Shown here: positions 1-8,942 of the stretch, in pieces | Position numbering within the stretch: the stretch's first letter is position 1 | Layout of the letters: each line of letters begins with the position of its first letter | From: Platynereis dumerilii | Lineage: Eukaryota > Annelida > Polychaeta > Phyllodocida > Nereididae | Assembly (NCBI GenBank): GCA_026936325.1 | Contig: JAPTHN010000076.1 | Span: forward strand, 310,001-374,000 | Direction of reading: 5' to 3' | Length of the DNA: 64,000 nt | Notes under the pieces: model-generated | Database searches by the model: none | Seen by the model: the letters and a program-made list of their open reading frames with translations, nothing else | What the model was told of the DNA's origin: nothing | Program-made: the position numbers and the translations under genes

Positions 1-1968
1 CTCGCGGGCCTTTGGCTTCATACGATCTGCTCTATAGTAATCAGGGTGAGGCATGGGACCCACATAGTCCCAGTTCTTCTTCTGGTTAAAGAACACTGGG
101 AATGTGCCTTTACGAATGCCCTGAAGCCCGAACACCGCGGGCATTTGAGCTAGTGACATTGTGAGGAAATTTAAGGAGTCTATCACTCTGAATTTCCCAG
201 TGTCCACAGCCATGACTTTGCTACCCCTGAATATGACATGGGGGTCCCGCGTCAGATTGTTGAGGATATATAACATCAAGAAATAGCAGTCATAGGCTTG
301 CCCATTGTGAAATACCAGAGTATACCCCTCAAACATCTTGTCAAAGAAGAACGTGCAGAATTTGTAAGCCACATCTTCACCGAACAAAGTCACCCCCCTT
401 TCACCACAGTCTGCTGAACTCATGCACACTTTACGGTCCTTTGAACCCCTCCCATGCCTCCCAAGGGTTCCTCGACACTTTTCACAATCGCTTCCGCAAT
501 GTGAGCACCTAGGGTTCTCTCGATAACTCGAACCCTCACAGTGCTCACACTGCCAATGCGCAACAATCAAATTTGGTTCGTGAAATTCAGCCGTAGGGTC
601 AGTTTCGAAGTCTGCAAACATGTACTTTGATGAAATAGTTTTAGGTTGTTTTTGCCGAATGTAACAATAATGTACACCAGAAACCTCTTGCTGACATACT
701 TTACAAGTCCTGAACCCGCAATGGTGTTCCTTGGATGTGCTGTAGAAAGAGCCGCATTCTTTACAACGATGTGAGCTTGCACACACCCCATTGGTCACAT
801 GGCCTGTAAAGCAGACCTGTGAATTTATGAACCTCTTACACACCTGACAAGTCACCTTCTCCCCCTCTACTGGTAGACATTCATCCCTACCACAAGAACG
901 GCATACATTTATGCAAGAGTGTTTCATCTTCTTATTGTAGCATTCCTTGCACTTATGGCAGAATGTCGCACCCCTGAATAGAGCAGACATATTCACTATT
1001 GCATGAAAGTGGCCAGGTCCCTTGTCACCTTCAGCAGGTTTGGCATAGAACAAGAAGATCGTTCTCTGTCTCTCGTCACTGCCAACATATACTGGCCTAA
1101 AATCTGTTCCCGACTGGAAAACTATGACCTGAGCATTTGCCGCCCTCTCATAAGCCACAATATCGGTAAAGGACGGTGTGTAAGCTAGGGCAAAACCCGC
1201 TGCTTCTTGGCGAACACAGGCTTCGCGGACTAGCACATCCCTATTCCTATTGTAAAGCTGGTCCAGGTGATTCTGACAAGCTCGTATAAGCTGGGGGTCG
1301 CCCGACTCCTCACTCTCCACTCTACGTAGCTTAGCTAGTGCCACAACCATCGACCTAGCCAGGCAAAGGTTATCCAGCGACTTAGTCTTTGATATGCCTT
1401 TGCAGTATCGCAGTGAGTCTCCCTCCCCGAAAATGTACTGTAGCCTGACACCAAACTTCCCTGCTCCGTGAGGATTTCTGATGACAGCCACCTGAATTTC
1501 CAGAGGCTCATCCAGGAAAAGGTCCTCATCTGACTGAAGGACAGCCCTCAGGAAGTCTTCGACCAATCCCACATGTAGGTCTCTGAGGGGCATCAACCCA
1601 ATACTACGAGGACAGTGAAAAGACTTGCTCGACAAATATAATCTGACCAGGTCGCTTTCGCTGTAGCACTCCCTAAGCTTCTCAATTATGCTATCTACCA
1701 CATCTAGCAATTGTCCCACTACCTCTGCTAAAACCACATTGTTCCACTGGTTATTGAAGTTTACTCTATACACAATCTCTCTAACTAACCCCCCAGCAAA
1801 ATTCTTCTCTCGTATATTGACATCAAGATTCTTGTAGAAGTCTACTTTATAGTTTCTCCCCTTAAAAAGCATGCGCTCATCAAATTCCCCCTCTTCATTT
1901 TCAGCATTAGGAGACAGTGGAGCTGGCCAAAACACTTCTTCTTCTTCTTCCACTAGGGAATCTTCCAT
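1..1968 (-). CDS. PolB: Protein-primed DNA polymerase B, N-terminal 656 residues (continues off the window)
   Basis: This is the replicative polymerase of the element. The frame is open from the ATG at 1968 to base 1, 656 codons, with two in-frame stops just upstream of the ATG. Residues about 330-435 form a Cys/His-rich region with several CxxC pairs. ExoI is FADFETD near 451, a second CxxC cluster follows, ExoII is HNGQAYDCYF near 554, and DSLNFL lies near 597. An N-terminal DNLCLAR segment near residue 200 is of the kind seen in Polinton polymerases. These are family B 3'-5' exonuclease motifs, and the palm with the YxDTDS active site must lie to the left. The start overlaps the end of the spliced gene by 16 bp, so the two may share transcripts. 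Confidence 0.9.
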   Translation of the reverse strand, partial: MEDSLVEEEEEVFWPAPLSPNAENEEGEFDERMLFKGRNYKVDFYKNLDVNIREKNFAGGLVREIVYRVNFNNQWNNVVLAEVVGQLLDVVDSIIEKLRECYSESDLVRLYLSSKSFHCPRSIGLMPLRDLHVGLVEDFLRAVLQSDEDLFLDEPLEIQVAVIRNPHGAGKFGVRLQYIFGEGDSLRYCKGISKTKSLDNLCLARSMVVALAKLRRVESEESGDPQLIRACQNHLDQLYNRNRDVLVREACVRQEAAGFALAYTPSFTDIVAYERAANAQVIVFQSGTDFRPVYVGSDERQRTIFLFYAKPAEGDKGPGHFHAIVNMSALFRGATFCHKCKECYNKKMKHSCINVCRSCGRDECLPVEGEKVTCQVCKRFINSQVCFTGHVTNGVCASSHRCKECGSFYSTSKEHHCGFRTCKVCQQEVSGVHYCYIRQKQPKTISSKYMFADFETDPTAEFHEPNLIVAHWQCEHCEGSSYRENPRCSHCGSDCEKCRGTLGRHGRGSKDRKVCMSSADCGERGVTLFGEDVAYKFCTFFFDKMFEGYTLVFHNGQAYDCYFLMLYILNNLTRDPHVIFRGSKVMAVDTGKFRVIDSLNFLTMSLAQMPAVFGLQGIRKGTFPVFFNQKKNWDYVGPMPHPDYYRADRMKPKARE

Positions 1969-4118
1969 ACCCCCTCATCACCAATTGCACCATCACCTTC
2001 ACAATTTGAGTTATAAATTAATCTCATGATATCATCTAGTATTTCATCTTCTACTTCCGCATGCACCACTTCTCTCACCTCGCCGGTCTTCACTGCCGAA
2101 AGCACTCTTTTCTGCTCTCTGTTAAAAAGAGAAAAAAGCATAGTAAAGTTGAAGGTGTTGTTCTCTATTACTTTTGCTACTTTTTCTTATTATGTTTTTT
2201 TTTTTCTATTCCTTTTTATTTCGTTTTTTTCTGTTCCAACTACTCTACAACCCTCAACCCTTACCTAAGACTTAATTTTGTAATGACCGAACCTAGTTCA
2301 TTGGGAAGCTTTGGTGTAGATGATGTCGCTGATTTTGGACGCCGTGTGTCTGAAGGCCCGGGTCTAGGGTTACCTAATAACTTAGGTCGACGGGGGTCGG
2401 AAGGCAATGATGAAGGTGCAGTTTTCTTGTCCGCTGTTACGACTGAAGTGCTGCTCCTCTTTTTCTTCAGTGTCAACCCCGTGCCTGATTTACCTTGTGT
2501 GTCCTTTTCCGCCTTCACCTCGTTTTCTACAAACCTGTTTTTGAATGAAAATAATCAGGAGGATGAGACTTGAGTACAGCTAACCATGAGAACAAGATAT
2601 AAAAATTGAAATGATAACAAATACACAGAAGAAAGGTTCCTCTGGTATTGCTATGCTTACCTTTTTACTACACTGGCCTGCACTCTGTCGCTCTTCAACA
2701 TGTCTTCGTCGGCCGCCTTTGCTGCTTTCCTTTCTTCTTCCATTTTGGCTGCATTTTCAGCTCTGAGAAGGGGGAAAGAACAGCATCATTATCTCTCAGA
2801 TACTAGGCTATTAAACACAGAAAACTAATAAAGGTCTGGTTATTACAATTCTCTTTACCTCTGTGCTGCTTCCAGCATTGCCTCATTGGGGGAATTGCTC
2901 CACTGCGAAGTCTCAACATCACCCTGCATGACCTCTGGAATTGAGACAATGACACCGTCGATGGGATCCTCCATTTCTACCATATGGCACCTGAAAAGAC
3001 AATGGTTAAACAAAATCGTTATTTCCTATAATACAAAAACAAACCCCTGATTGCACAGTAGAACAAAGATATATAAGGAAGTGTAACCCACCTTTCAATC
3101 TCATCCAACTCATCTACGAAGGGGCCCATAGACCCTGAGAAGTTGAGCATTTCATCAACTAGAGAATCAGCCTCACTCCTCACCACCACCTCTCGGCTTG
3201 CAGGTGTGCTCTCCGGCTGCTGGCTCTGTGTAACAGTTGTCTCCCACGGTTGCCCCTGCGGACTTGGAACTTGAAAGTTGTCTTGCTGAGTACCCGATGG
3301 TTGACTAGCCTGTGTGTCATAGTGTTCAACCACAACCAGGGAGGCATTAGGCTTCTCCCGTCTGGTGGAAGTATTCTCTGTAGATGTTGGGACAGGCGTG
3401 CTTGTATATGAAGGAGGAAGCAACTGCAGCATGGAGTTTTGATGATGCTGCTTGCGAATGGCAGACTTCTGTGGAGCTTTCTTATCACATGCTGGGTGTT
3501 GGCGAGGGAGTCTGTGTTCAACTTTGGCTGTGTGCATAGCCTTTGAGGGATGTCTGCTGCATTCCATTGCTCGAGCACGGGGGACTCTGTAACGATTATT
3601 ATTATTATTATTATCATTATTATTATTATTATTTTTTTTTTTTGTTGAATAGAAAACTGAAGAGAAAAATATTAAAAAGAGAGAGGTTAGTACTGTTCAC
3701 TTACCGCACATAGCGTTTTGCAGCCACCTCAAGTTCGTCGCTCGCATCATCACTACCATTCTTTCTCTTCTTGTAGTTCTTTTTGGTTTCAATGATTTTG
3801 TAACTGAGTTGACGTAGACGCTTCTCAGCTAACTGTTATACAGAAAAGAGAGGGAAATATTTCATTAGTTTCCTGTTTGGAACAAGATACTGTTTCTTCA
3901 AGAAACCAAGATAATAAAATAAAGAAATAATATAAATAACATAAAAGTTGGCTTTAACTTGAACGCACCTCATCAAATTCATAGTCTGTCAAGTCGCCAC
4001 CCTCTTCTTCTTCTTCTTCTTCTTCTTCTTCGTCGCTTGACACATCTAAGACTACCCTCCTGCGCAGTCTGTCCGCACGTCTGAGCTTTGGTGAAGAGTT
4101 CTCTTCTACTTCCCTCAT
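1953..4118 (-). CDS. Seven-exon acidic protein gene of unknown function upstream of PolB
   Basis: I do not recognise this protein. Seven exons are supported by consensus splice sites: 4118-3969, 3832-3705, 3586-3092, 2990-2859, 2762-2661, 2534-2265 and 2118-1953. Donors are GTGCGT, GTAAGT, GTGGGT, GTAAAG, GTAAGC and GTAAGG. Acceptors end in AG after pyrimidine tracts. Codon phase agrees at all six junctions, giving about 480 codons. The first ATG codes a basic patch followed by a run of Glu. Exon 3 is Gln/Pro/Ser/Thr-rich, exon 5 a charged probable helix, and exon 6 Lys/Ser/Pro-rich. A further acceptor at 4285/4286 suggests an untranslated leader exon. Most Polinton genes lack introns or have few, so this density is unusual. 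A regulatory or terminal-protein-like role would be a guess. Confidence 0.7.
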
Positions 4119-4333
4119 GGTTCTCTTGTGAGTACGGACAGGGCGCTGAAGAAGCACAGTGTGGGGGTAAGGTACAATACCCGGAGTCTGAGGCTCCAAT
4201 TCCTTCGCGGACTCTGCTGAAGACGGATGCTGTACTCCCCTACAGGAGCTTGACTGGGATTTGTCTGGCGTAGAAGGTCATTCCTGCAAAAGAAAAAAAC
4301 AAAGCGTACGGGTTTATTATCATTATTTTAGAA
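4119..4333. promoter_or_regulatory. Divergence region between leftward and rightward Polinton genes
   Basis: Leftward and rightward coding blocks face away from each other here. A minus-strand splice acceptor (pyrimidine tract then GCAG) sits at about 4286, so part of this region is probably leader exon of the left gene. No clear TATA box was seen. Transcription of both blocks is inferred to start here or upstream. Confidence 0.4.
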
Positions 4334-5059
4334 ATGGATGTTGCACAAGACACGGAACCTTCTTCTTCTTCTTCTTCTTCCTCAAACCTAACCCCTGATG
4401 ACAGAAACCCCTTCTGTTTTGAATGTCCTACTGCCACAATGCTAGTAGGTCCTTCTATGTCAGGGAAGACAGTGCTAACTATGAACATACTCCGCAACTC
4501 TTCCACAATGTATGCCATTCCTCCTCAAAAGATTGTTTACTCTTATGGGGTTTACCAAAAAGTTTTTGGTCAGCTGGAAAACGAAATCCCCAATTTGACA
4601 TTGCACGAAGGTCTGCCGGACAAAGAGCTAGTGGAAAGCATAGGGTCAGAGGCCCCGGATCATCACACTCTCCTAGTGCTTGATGACCTCATGGACGAGA
4701 TTAGCAAATCTGCTGAGATGTGCGCACTCTTCACACGCGAAGTACACCACCGGAGGATATCTGTTATCATGATCTCACAGAATATTTACCACCAGTCACG
4801 GTATTCGCGCACTATCAGCCTCAACAGTAGTTATCTTATTTTGATGAAGACCTGTCGTGACTTGCAACAGATACATCACCTCTCCAGACAAATGTTCCCC
4901 TCCACCCCCAAAAGACTCTTGGAGGCCTATGAGGATGCCACACGCACACCCCGAGGCTACCTTGTGGTGAACAACCTAACGAGCTCAGGAGATGATGACA
5001 TAAGACTCAGCTCCGGAATACTCCCGGGGGACACCCTAGTATTATACACAAGGAAGTGA
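4334..5059 (+). CDS. Genome-packaging ATPase (FtsK/HerA, A32-like)
   Basis: This is a P-loop ATPase thought to pump element DNA into capsids, 241 residues, a usual length for the family. A Ser-rich leader is followed by Walker A GPSMSGKT at 39-46, Walker B LLVLDD at 113-118, and the conserved ISQNIYHQSRYSRTISLNS segment at about 150-170, whose QN and RT residues are typical of Polinton and adintovirus ATPases. The start is a true ATG in a good context and the frame is open throughout. It opens the rightward block, 71 bp before the next gene. Confidence 0.92.
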   Translation: MDVAQDTEPSSSSSSSSNLTPDDRNPFCFECPTATMLVGPSMSGKTVLTMNILRNSSTMYAIPPQKIVYSYGVYQKVFGQLENEIPNLTLHEGLPDKELVESIGSEAPDHHTLLVLDDLMDEISKSAEMCALFTREVHHRRISVIMISQNIYHQSRYSRTISLNSSYLILMKTCRDLQQIHHLSRQMFPSTPKRLLEAYEDATRTPRGYLVVNNLTSSGDDDIRLSSGILPGDTLVLYTRK

Positions 5060-5130
5060 AGACACTTGGCTGATTAGTCACGTTGCCGATGTCGTAGAGT
5101 GTAGACGTGTATTACTCCTCAAGACAGAGC

Positions 5131-5559
5131 ATGTCAGCTCGTGTGAAGAAAAGTTACCCTCTTGCAAAACTTGTTGTTGAGACTTTTCAAGTATCTCAAT
5201 CCCTTGCACGTAAATTGTTAGGCGAGGTGAATGGAGACCAGGCATTGGCTATAATTGAATTGATTCTCAATGTGTTAAGGGGACACCTTGTAATACCGGA
5301 GCGTGTCAGACGCGAACTGAGGACAAGCAGGGTCATTCTTCGCCGACTGTCTCGCATTAGAACAGGTCTTCAAGCAAGAGAGGGTATCTACAGACACTAC
5401 AAAGTGGTAATAAGCTTCCTGAGTTTGTGTCTTGGAGAGTTAAAGCGTCTAGCAGGGGGAATCGAACACAGGATCAGCGACACGTCAGACCTAACAGAAG
5501 AAACTGGAGGATACGACAGTGGGAGTTCTTACAGCGAAAGCGACAGCAGCGACAGCAGT

Positions 5560-5598
<39 letters not shown>

Positions 5599-5781
5599 GA
5601 GTCAGACGGCGAAAGTCAGAGTTCAACTTTGAGCTGGAAGAGTGAGAGCTCAAGTGAGAGTGAAAGTGAGGACACTCATTTCTCAAAATCATCATCATTT
5701 TGTGACAGTGAGAATAGCCTGGAAGGAGGAGAAGGTGAAGATATTGAACCTGCCAGAGAGGAAAAGTTGAAAGTGACGTGA
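5131..5781 (+). CDS. Small basic Polinton protein with Ser/acidic tail (core/pX-like candidate)
   Basis: 216 residues from the ATG at 5131; the frame is open a little further upstream but has no earlier ATG. The first 120 residues are basic and helical: an LNVLRGH motif, then a run of Arg-rich repeats (RRELRTSRVILRRLSRIR) and a hydrophobic stretch. This layout matches a small protein found next to the ATPase in many Polintons. From about residue 135 the chain becomes a Ser/Glu/Asp tail with a long Ser run coded by AGC repeats. The family is of uncertain role, and DNA-condensing or capsid-associated functions have been suggested. My assignment rests on pattern memory, so it is moderate. Confidence 0.55.
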
Positions 5782-5793
5782 TTAAAAAAAAAA

Positions 5794-6585
5794 ATGACAT
5801 CCTCTATGAAGTTCAACCGGAAAGTCTATGTTGTGCCAGAGGAGAAATATCTCAACATGCTGCAAGATCTAAAGTTGCGGGCGGAAGTTGCGGGCGGAGT
5901 CCCGCAACTTCCACCCACTCAGCCTTCCAAGTCGACAGAGGAACCTACTCCAATCCTTCGCGAAGGCGTGAGTGAAGTGACCGGGGCGCCAGACACCCAT
6001 CCCCCTGAAAGTGGAGGAACTGATGTCGAGCAAAAATCTAAGGGGACAGCGGGTGACAACACTGATGAAGTCGAGCCTATCTCTGGTGCTTTGGGGAATG
6101 ATGATGTGAGTAAGAAGAATCTGACAAAAGTTCAGTCCCTACTGGCACCCTATAAGGGAGGTAAAGGAGGGAGTAAAAACTTTACTGCCGCGCTTCTGCA
6201 CACGCAATCTACACGTTACCCTCTCCCCCAAGACTATAAGACTTTCTACTCCATTTTACTGGAAAAAAACATCCCTCTGGAGTTGATAGGTAACAAGAGA
6301 TTGAGAAGGGTTCTTCACTATCTGAAGAACTTGAGGGGGGACGAGAAGGAGATTGGGAAGAAGAAGAAGAAGAAGAAGAGGCAGGAGAGGGGGAACAGTG
6401 ACTCAGAGTCCTCAAAAGGGCGCACTTCTAGCATAGGTAAAGCAAGAGGGAAAATTGCCTCCAGATCCCCTAATATTAAAGGCAGCGTCAAGTCGGTGAA
6501 GAGGAGTCAAAAGATATTACCATTGCAGAGTAAACGTAGAGGGAAGCAGACTTCAAAAGGAGGCAGGCTTTGGGTGAAATTGTAG
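5794..6585 (+). CDS. Polinton accessory structural-type protein, basic C-terminus
   Basis: 263 residues, starting 12 bp after the previous stop. The N-terminus carries VYVVPEEKYLNML, like the YxVPxEKYxxLL start common in a Polinton protein of unknown role. A Pro/Thr/Glu linker follows. Residues about 140-180 hold DYKTFYSILLEKNIPLELIG and an Arg-rich helix, resembling the FxxxLLxxNVPxxLIGN motif of the same family. The last 80 residues are strongly Lys/Arg-rich with a run of seven Lys, consistent with nucleic-acid binding or nuclear entry. No enzyme motif was seen. Confidence 0.55.
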   Translation: MTSSMKFNRKVYVVPEEKYLNMLQDLKLRAEVAGGVPQLPPTQPSKSTEEPTPILREGVSEVTGAPDTHPPESGGTDVEQKSKGTAGDNTDEVEPISGALGNDDVSKKNLTKVQSLLAPYKGGKGGSKNFTAALLHTQSTRYPLPQDYKTFYSILLEKNIPLELIGNKRLRRVLHYLKNLRGDEKEIGKKKKKKKRQERGNSDSESSKGRTSSIGKARGKIASRSPNIKGSVKSVKRSQKILPLQSKRRGKQTSKGGRLWVKL

Positions 6586-6892
6586 AAAGAAATAGCTCAG
6601 CAGAAAGAGACATGCCCTCCCTCTCATGAACTCCTGCATCGCTGACACACCACCGCTGTGCTTTGACGCACCAACACCGCGTCTCGGCGAACCAGCACCG
6701 TGCGTCGGAGCGCCGACACCGTGCGTCGGACAAACTTCCTGACACGGCTTGAAGATAGGGAAAAGTGTCGTTGAACTTCGAACAAGCGTTGTCGGAGCGT
6801 CGAAGCAGCTCGTTGCATTTTAGCAGAGGTGTGCTGAGTCACCAACATTCCCACGTCGGCGTATTGAAGGCACGTCTACGGACCACCGTGCT
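6586..6892 (+). promoter_or_regulatory. GC-rich spacer with short imperfect repeats before the integrase
   Basis: This is the only gap near 300 bp inside the rightward block. It carries several imperfect copies of a word around CACCGTGCGTCGGAGCGCC, for example at about 6674-6740 and again near 6795. It is non-coding as far as I can see and may hold an internal promoter or binding sites. Confidence 0.35.
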
Positions 6893-8098
6893 ATGGCTTT
6901 GCCTCGCAATGTAGACAAATACCTCACTAAAAGGTTCTATGATGAAAAGCTGCCTGGGAGCTTCACAAGTGTTTCAAAACTCCATAGTGTAATTAGAAAA
7001 GAAGGGAGGTACCGAATCCCCTTGGAACGAGTGAAAGAATGGGCAAAAGGTCAGGACATCTTGACACTCCACAAAACCGTGAGAGAAAGACAACCCGCCT
7101 ACAGACGAATCATAACACATGGCCCCGGGCACCTGTGGGACTGTGATCTCTTGGTGTTGAATGGGAGGAGATTCACTGCCAGCAATTCTGGTAAAGCCTA
7201 CATACTCATAACAGTGGACGTCTTCTCCAGATTCTGTAGAGCCGAGGCTGTGAAAAACAAAGGGGCCCGTGAAATGGTCGCAGCCTTCACAAGGATCCTC
7301 TCACGCACAAGGGACCAGCCCCGGTTCTTGAGGAGCGATCACGGAACCGAGTTCTCTAATGAAGCAGTGCAACGGCTGCTCAAAGAGAAAGGTATCAAGC
7401 ATTATTTTGCCAACACGGAAACCAAGGCCAACTATGCAGAAATTCTAATTAGGACCATAAAAAAGAAACTGTTTCAATTCTTCCAAAGGACCAATTCCTA
7501 CGCCTATGAAAACGATTTGCAGGATATAATCAAATCATATAACAACACAATTCACTCTTCAATAGGCGTGGCTCCGAGTGAGGTGAGTGAGGAGAACCGT
7601 CAGTCCGTATGGGATTACCAGTATGTCACCAACTCTTCTAGCTACAAGAAGGTGTTGAAAAGGGCTCTGAAGGCGGCCTCGAAACGACGCCCGAAAAGAC
7701 CTCGGTTCAGATATGATGTTGGGCAAACTGTGAGAGTGGCTTATTTCAAACGCAGGCCTTTTGACAGAGCTTATGACGAGCAGTTCAGCGGAGAGGTCTT
7801 CACAGTGAGGGCGAGAAGAGAAGAGGAGGGTATACCATTGTACTACCTCACAGACTACGGGGGACAGAAAGTGCAAGGACAGTTTTATGAAGGAGAAATC
7901 ACTGCTGTCAGATACGATCCCGATGCATTGTTTAAGATTGAAAAAGTCCTAAAGACTCGCATGCGTAATGGAGTTGAAGAAAAACTTGTAAAATACCAAA
8001 GCTGGCCCTCTCGTTACAACGAGTGGCTGGAGTCGAAGTCCATTGTGAACATCACTGGGAGGAAGAAAAAGAAAACGAAACCGAGAAAGAGACGATAA
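6893..8098 (+). CDS. INT: Retrovirus-type (rve) integrase with chromodomain
   Basis: 401 residues from an ATG at 6893. It inserts element DNA by strand transfer. The RNase-H-fold core has the acid triad D85 (in LWDCDLL), D149 (SDHGTEF) and E183 (NYAEILIRTIKKK), a D,D-33-E spacing. An SH3-like region follows (VGQTVRVAYFKR), and the C-terminus from about 345 to 392 is a chromodomain (IEKVLKTR then YNEWLESKSIVNI), a feature of Polinton integrases that may read histone marks. The tail is Lys/Arg-rich. The stop is 9 bp before the minor capsid gene. Length and order are normal for the family. Confidence 0.93.
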   Translation: MALPRNVDKYLTKRFYDEKLPGSFTSVSKLHSVIRKEGRYRIPLERVKEWAKGQDILTLHKTVRERQPAYRRIITHGPGHLWDCDLLVLNGRRFTASNSGKAYILITVDVFSRFCRAEAVKNKGAREMVAAFTRILSRTRDQPRFLRSDHGTEFSNEAVQRLLKEKGIKHYFANTETKANYAEILIRTIKKKLFQFFQRTNSYAYENDLQDIIKSYNNTIHSSIGVAPSEVSEENRQSVWDYQYVTNSSSYKKVLKRALKAASKRRPKRPRFRYDVGQTVRVAYFKRRPFDRAYDEQFSGEVFTVRARREEEGIPLYYLTDYGGQKVQGQFYEGEITAVRYDPDALFKIEKVLKTRMRNGVEEKLVKYQSWPSRYNEWLESKSIVNITGRKKKKTKPRKRR

Positions 8099-8107
8099 AA
8101 AAAAAAT

Positions 8108-8575
8108 ATGCTACTCTGTGTGTCAAGCAGTCCTGCAGCTGGTGGCAGACAAAATAACTGCCCAGGGAGTTTCACATGCTCCCTCCCTGAGCACTACAGC
8201 CTGGACACCGGGAGGAGGGGTTTCTGGAGTCTGGGGTTGAAGGAGATTTACGTACCAGCACTGAGGACAGGACGTAAGTGGGACCCTATATATGTGTGTT
8301 GCTCAGTCTGCGAGACCTCCTGTCTTGGGGAGATGTACAAACCCATTGTGGCCACGCTTAGTGCTGGTGAGCTTAAGAGGAACAGTTTTGTACGTTTCGA
8401 GTCAGTCTACTACGTTCCTCTGAGGGTGAACAGTCTGAGCGAGCTGAGCGTGGAACTTTGCTCCAAAGGAGGAGAAACCCTGGAAGAGTTGAACACCCTG
8501 GACAACGTCACCCACATAACCAGCTGCACGTTTGCATTGAAATGGAAGGCCAATTCAAGTCCGTGGAAGCCGTAA
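8108..8575 (+). CDS. Penton-like minor capsid protein
   Basis: 155 residues. The pattern FTCSLPEHYSLDTGR, GFWSLGLKEIYVP, VYYVPLRV and the closing LKWK fits the single-jelly-roll minor capsid (penton) of Polintons, where a F-x-x-x-L-P start and a W-x-L-x-E-I strand are typical. It would occupy capsid vertices. Two Cys pairs in the middle (CCSVCETSC) are notable. The gene overlaps the next gene's ATG by about 34 bp. Assignment is by pattern, without an alignment. Confidence 0.65.
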   Translation: MLLCVSSSPAAGGRQNNCPGSFTCSLPEHYSLDTGRRGFWSLGLKEIYVPALRTGRKWDPIYVCCSVCETSCLGEMYKPIVATLSAGELKRNSFVRFESVYYVPLRVNSLSELSVELCSKGGETLEELNTLDNVTHITSCTFALKWKANSSPWKP

Positions 8576-8940
8576 ACCCCAGAGCGTGGGTTGAGCATTT
8601 TAAAAGCACCGTGGGGAAACCGTCGGCATGGGGGAAGGCACCTAAATTGGTGTTGTTGAAAAAGAACAGTTCTGGTCAAAACAGTTCAGCCACATCTAAG
8701 GACCTCCCGCTCAATGTGGTTTCACCCGTGGAGCAGTATGCCAACATGGCTCAGGCCGAGGTGGACAAAACCACGCCTAAGTACACGGTCCCTTCAGTCG
8801 GCTCAAAATCTTCACGGAGTGAGGGCGGATCCAAGAGGAGGAAGAGGAAGAAGAAGGGTAGTTCTTCAAATAAATCCAGCTCTAAAGGCAGTGGTGGGAA
8901 AAGCAAAAGGCGCAAGACTCAGGGGGATATTTTCAACTAA
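8542..8940 (+). CDS. Small basic protein between penton and major capsid genes
   Basis: About 132 residues from the ATG at 8542, inside the end of the penton gene in another frame. The N-terminus MEGQFKSVEAVNPRAWVEHF looks folded. The C-terminal half is Ser/Lys/Arg-rich with a RRKRKKK cluster. Position, size and charge resemble core or capsid-cement proteins of adenovirus-like elements, but I do not recognise it. It ends 2 bp before the major capsid start, showing tight packing. Confidence 0.6.
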   Translation: MEGQFKSVEAVNPRAWVEHFKSTVGKPSAWGKAPKLVLLKKNSSGQNSSATSKDLPLNVVSPVEQYANMAQAEVDKTTPKYTVPSVGSKSSRSEGGSKRRKRKKKGSSSNKSSSKGSGGKSKRRKTQGDIFN

Positions 8941-8942
8941 CC

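Noticed and set aside
2026-2573. Plus-strand frames of 80 and 170 codons
   Set aside because: They run opposite to well-supported exons of the leftward spliced gene and cross its introns.
5474-5800. Cys/Tyr-rich minus frame
   Set aside because: Shadow of the AGC serine run of the plus-strand protein.
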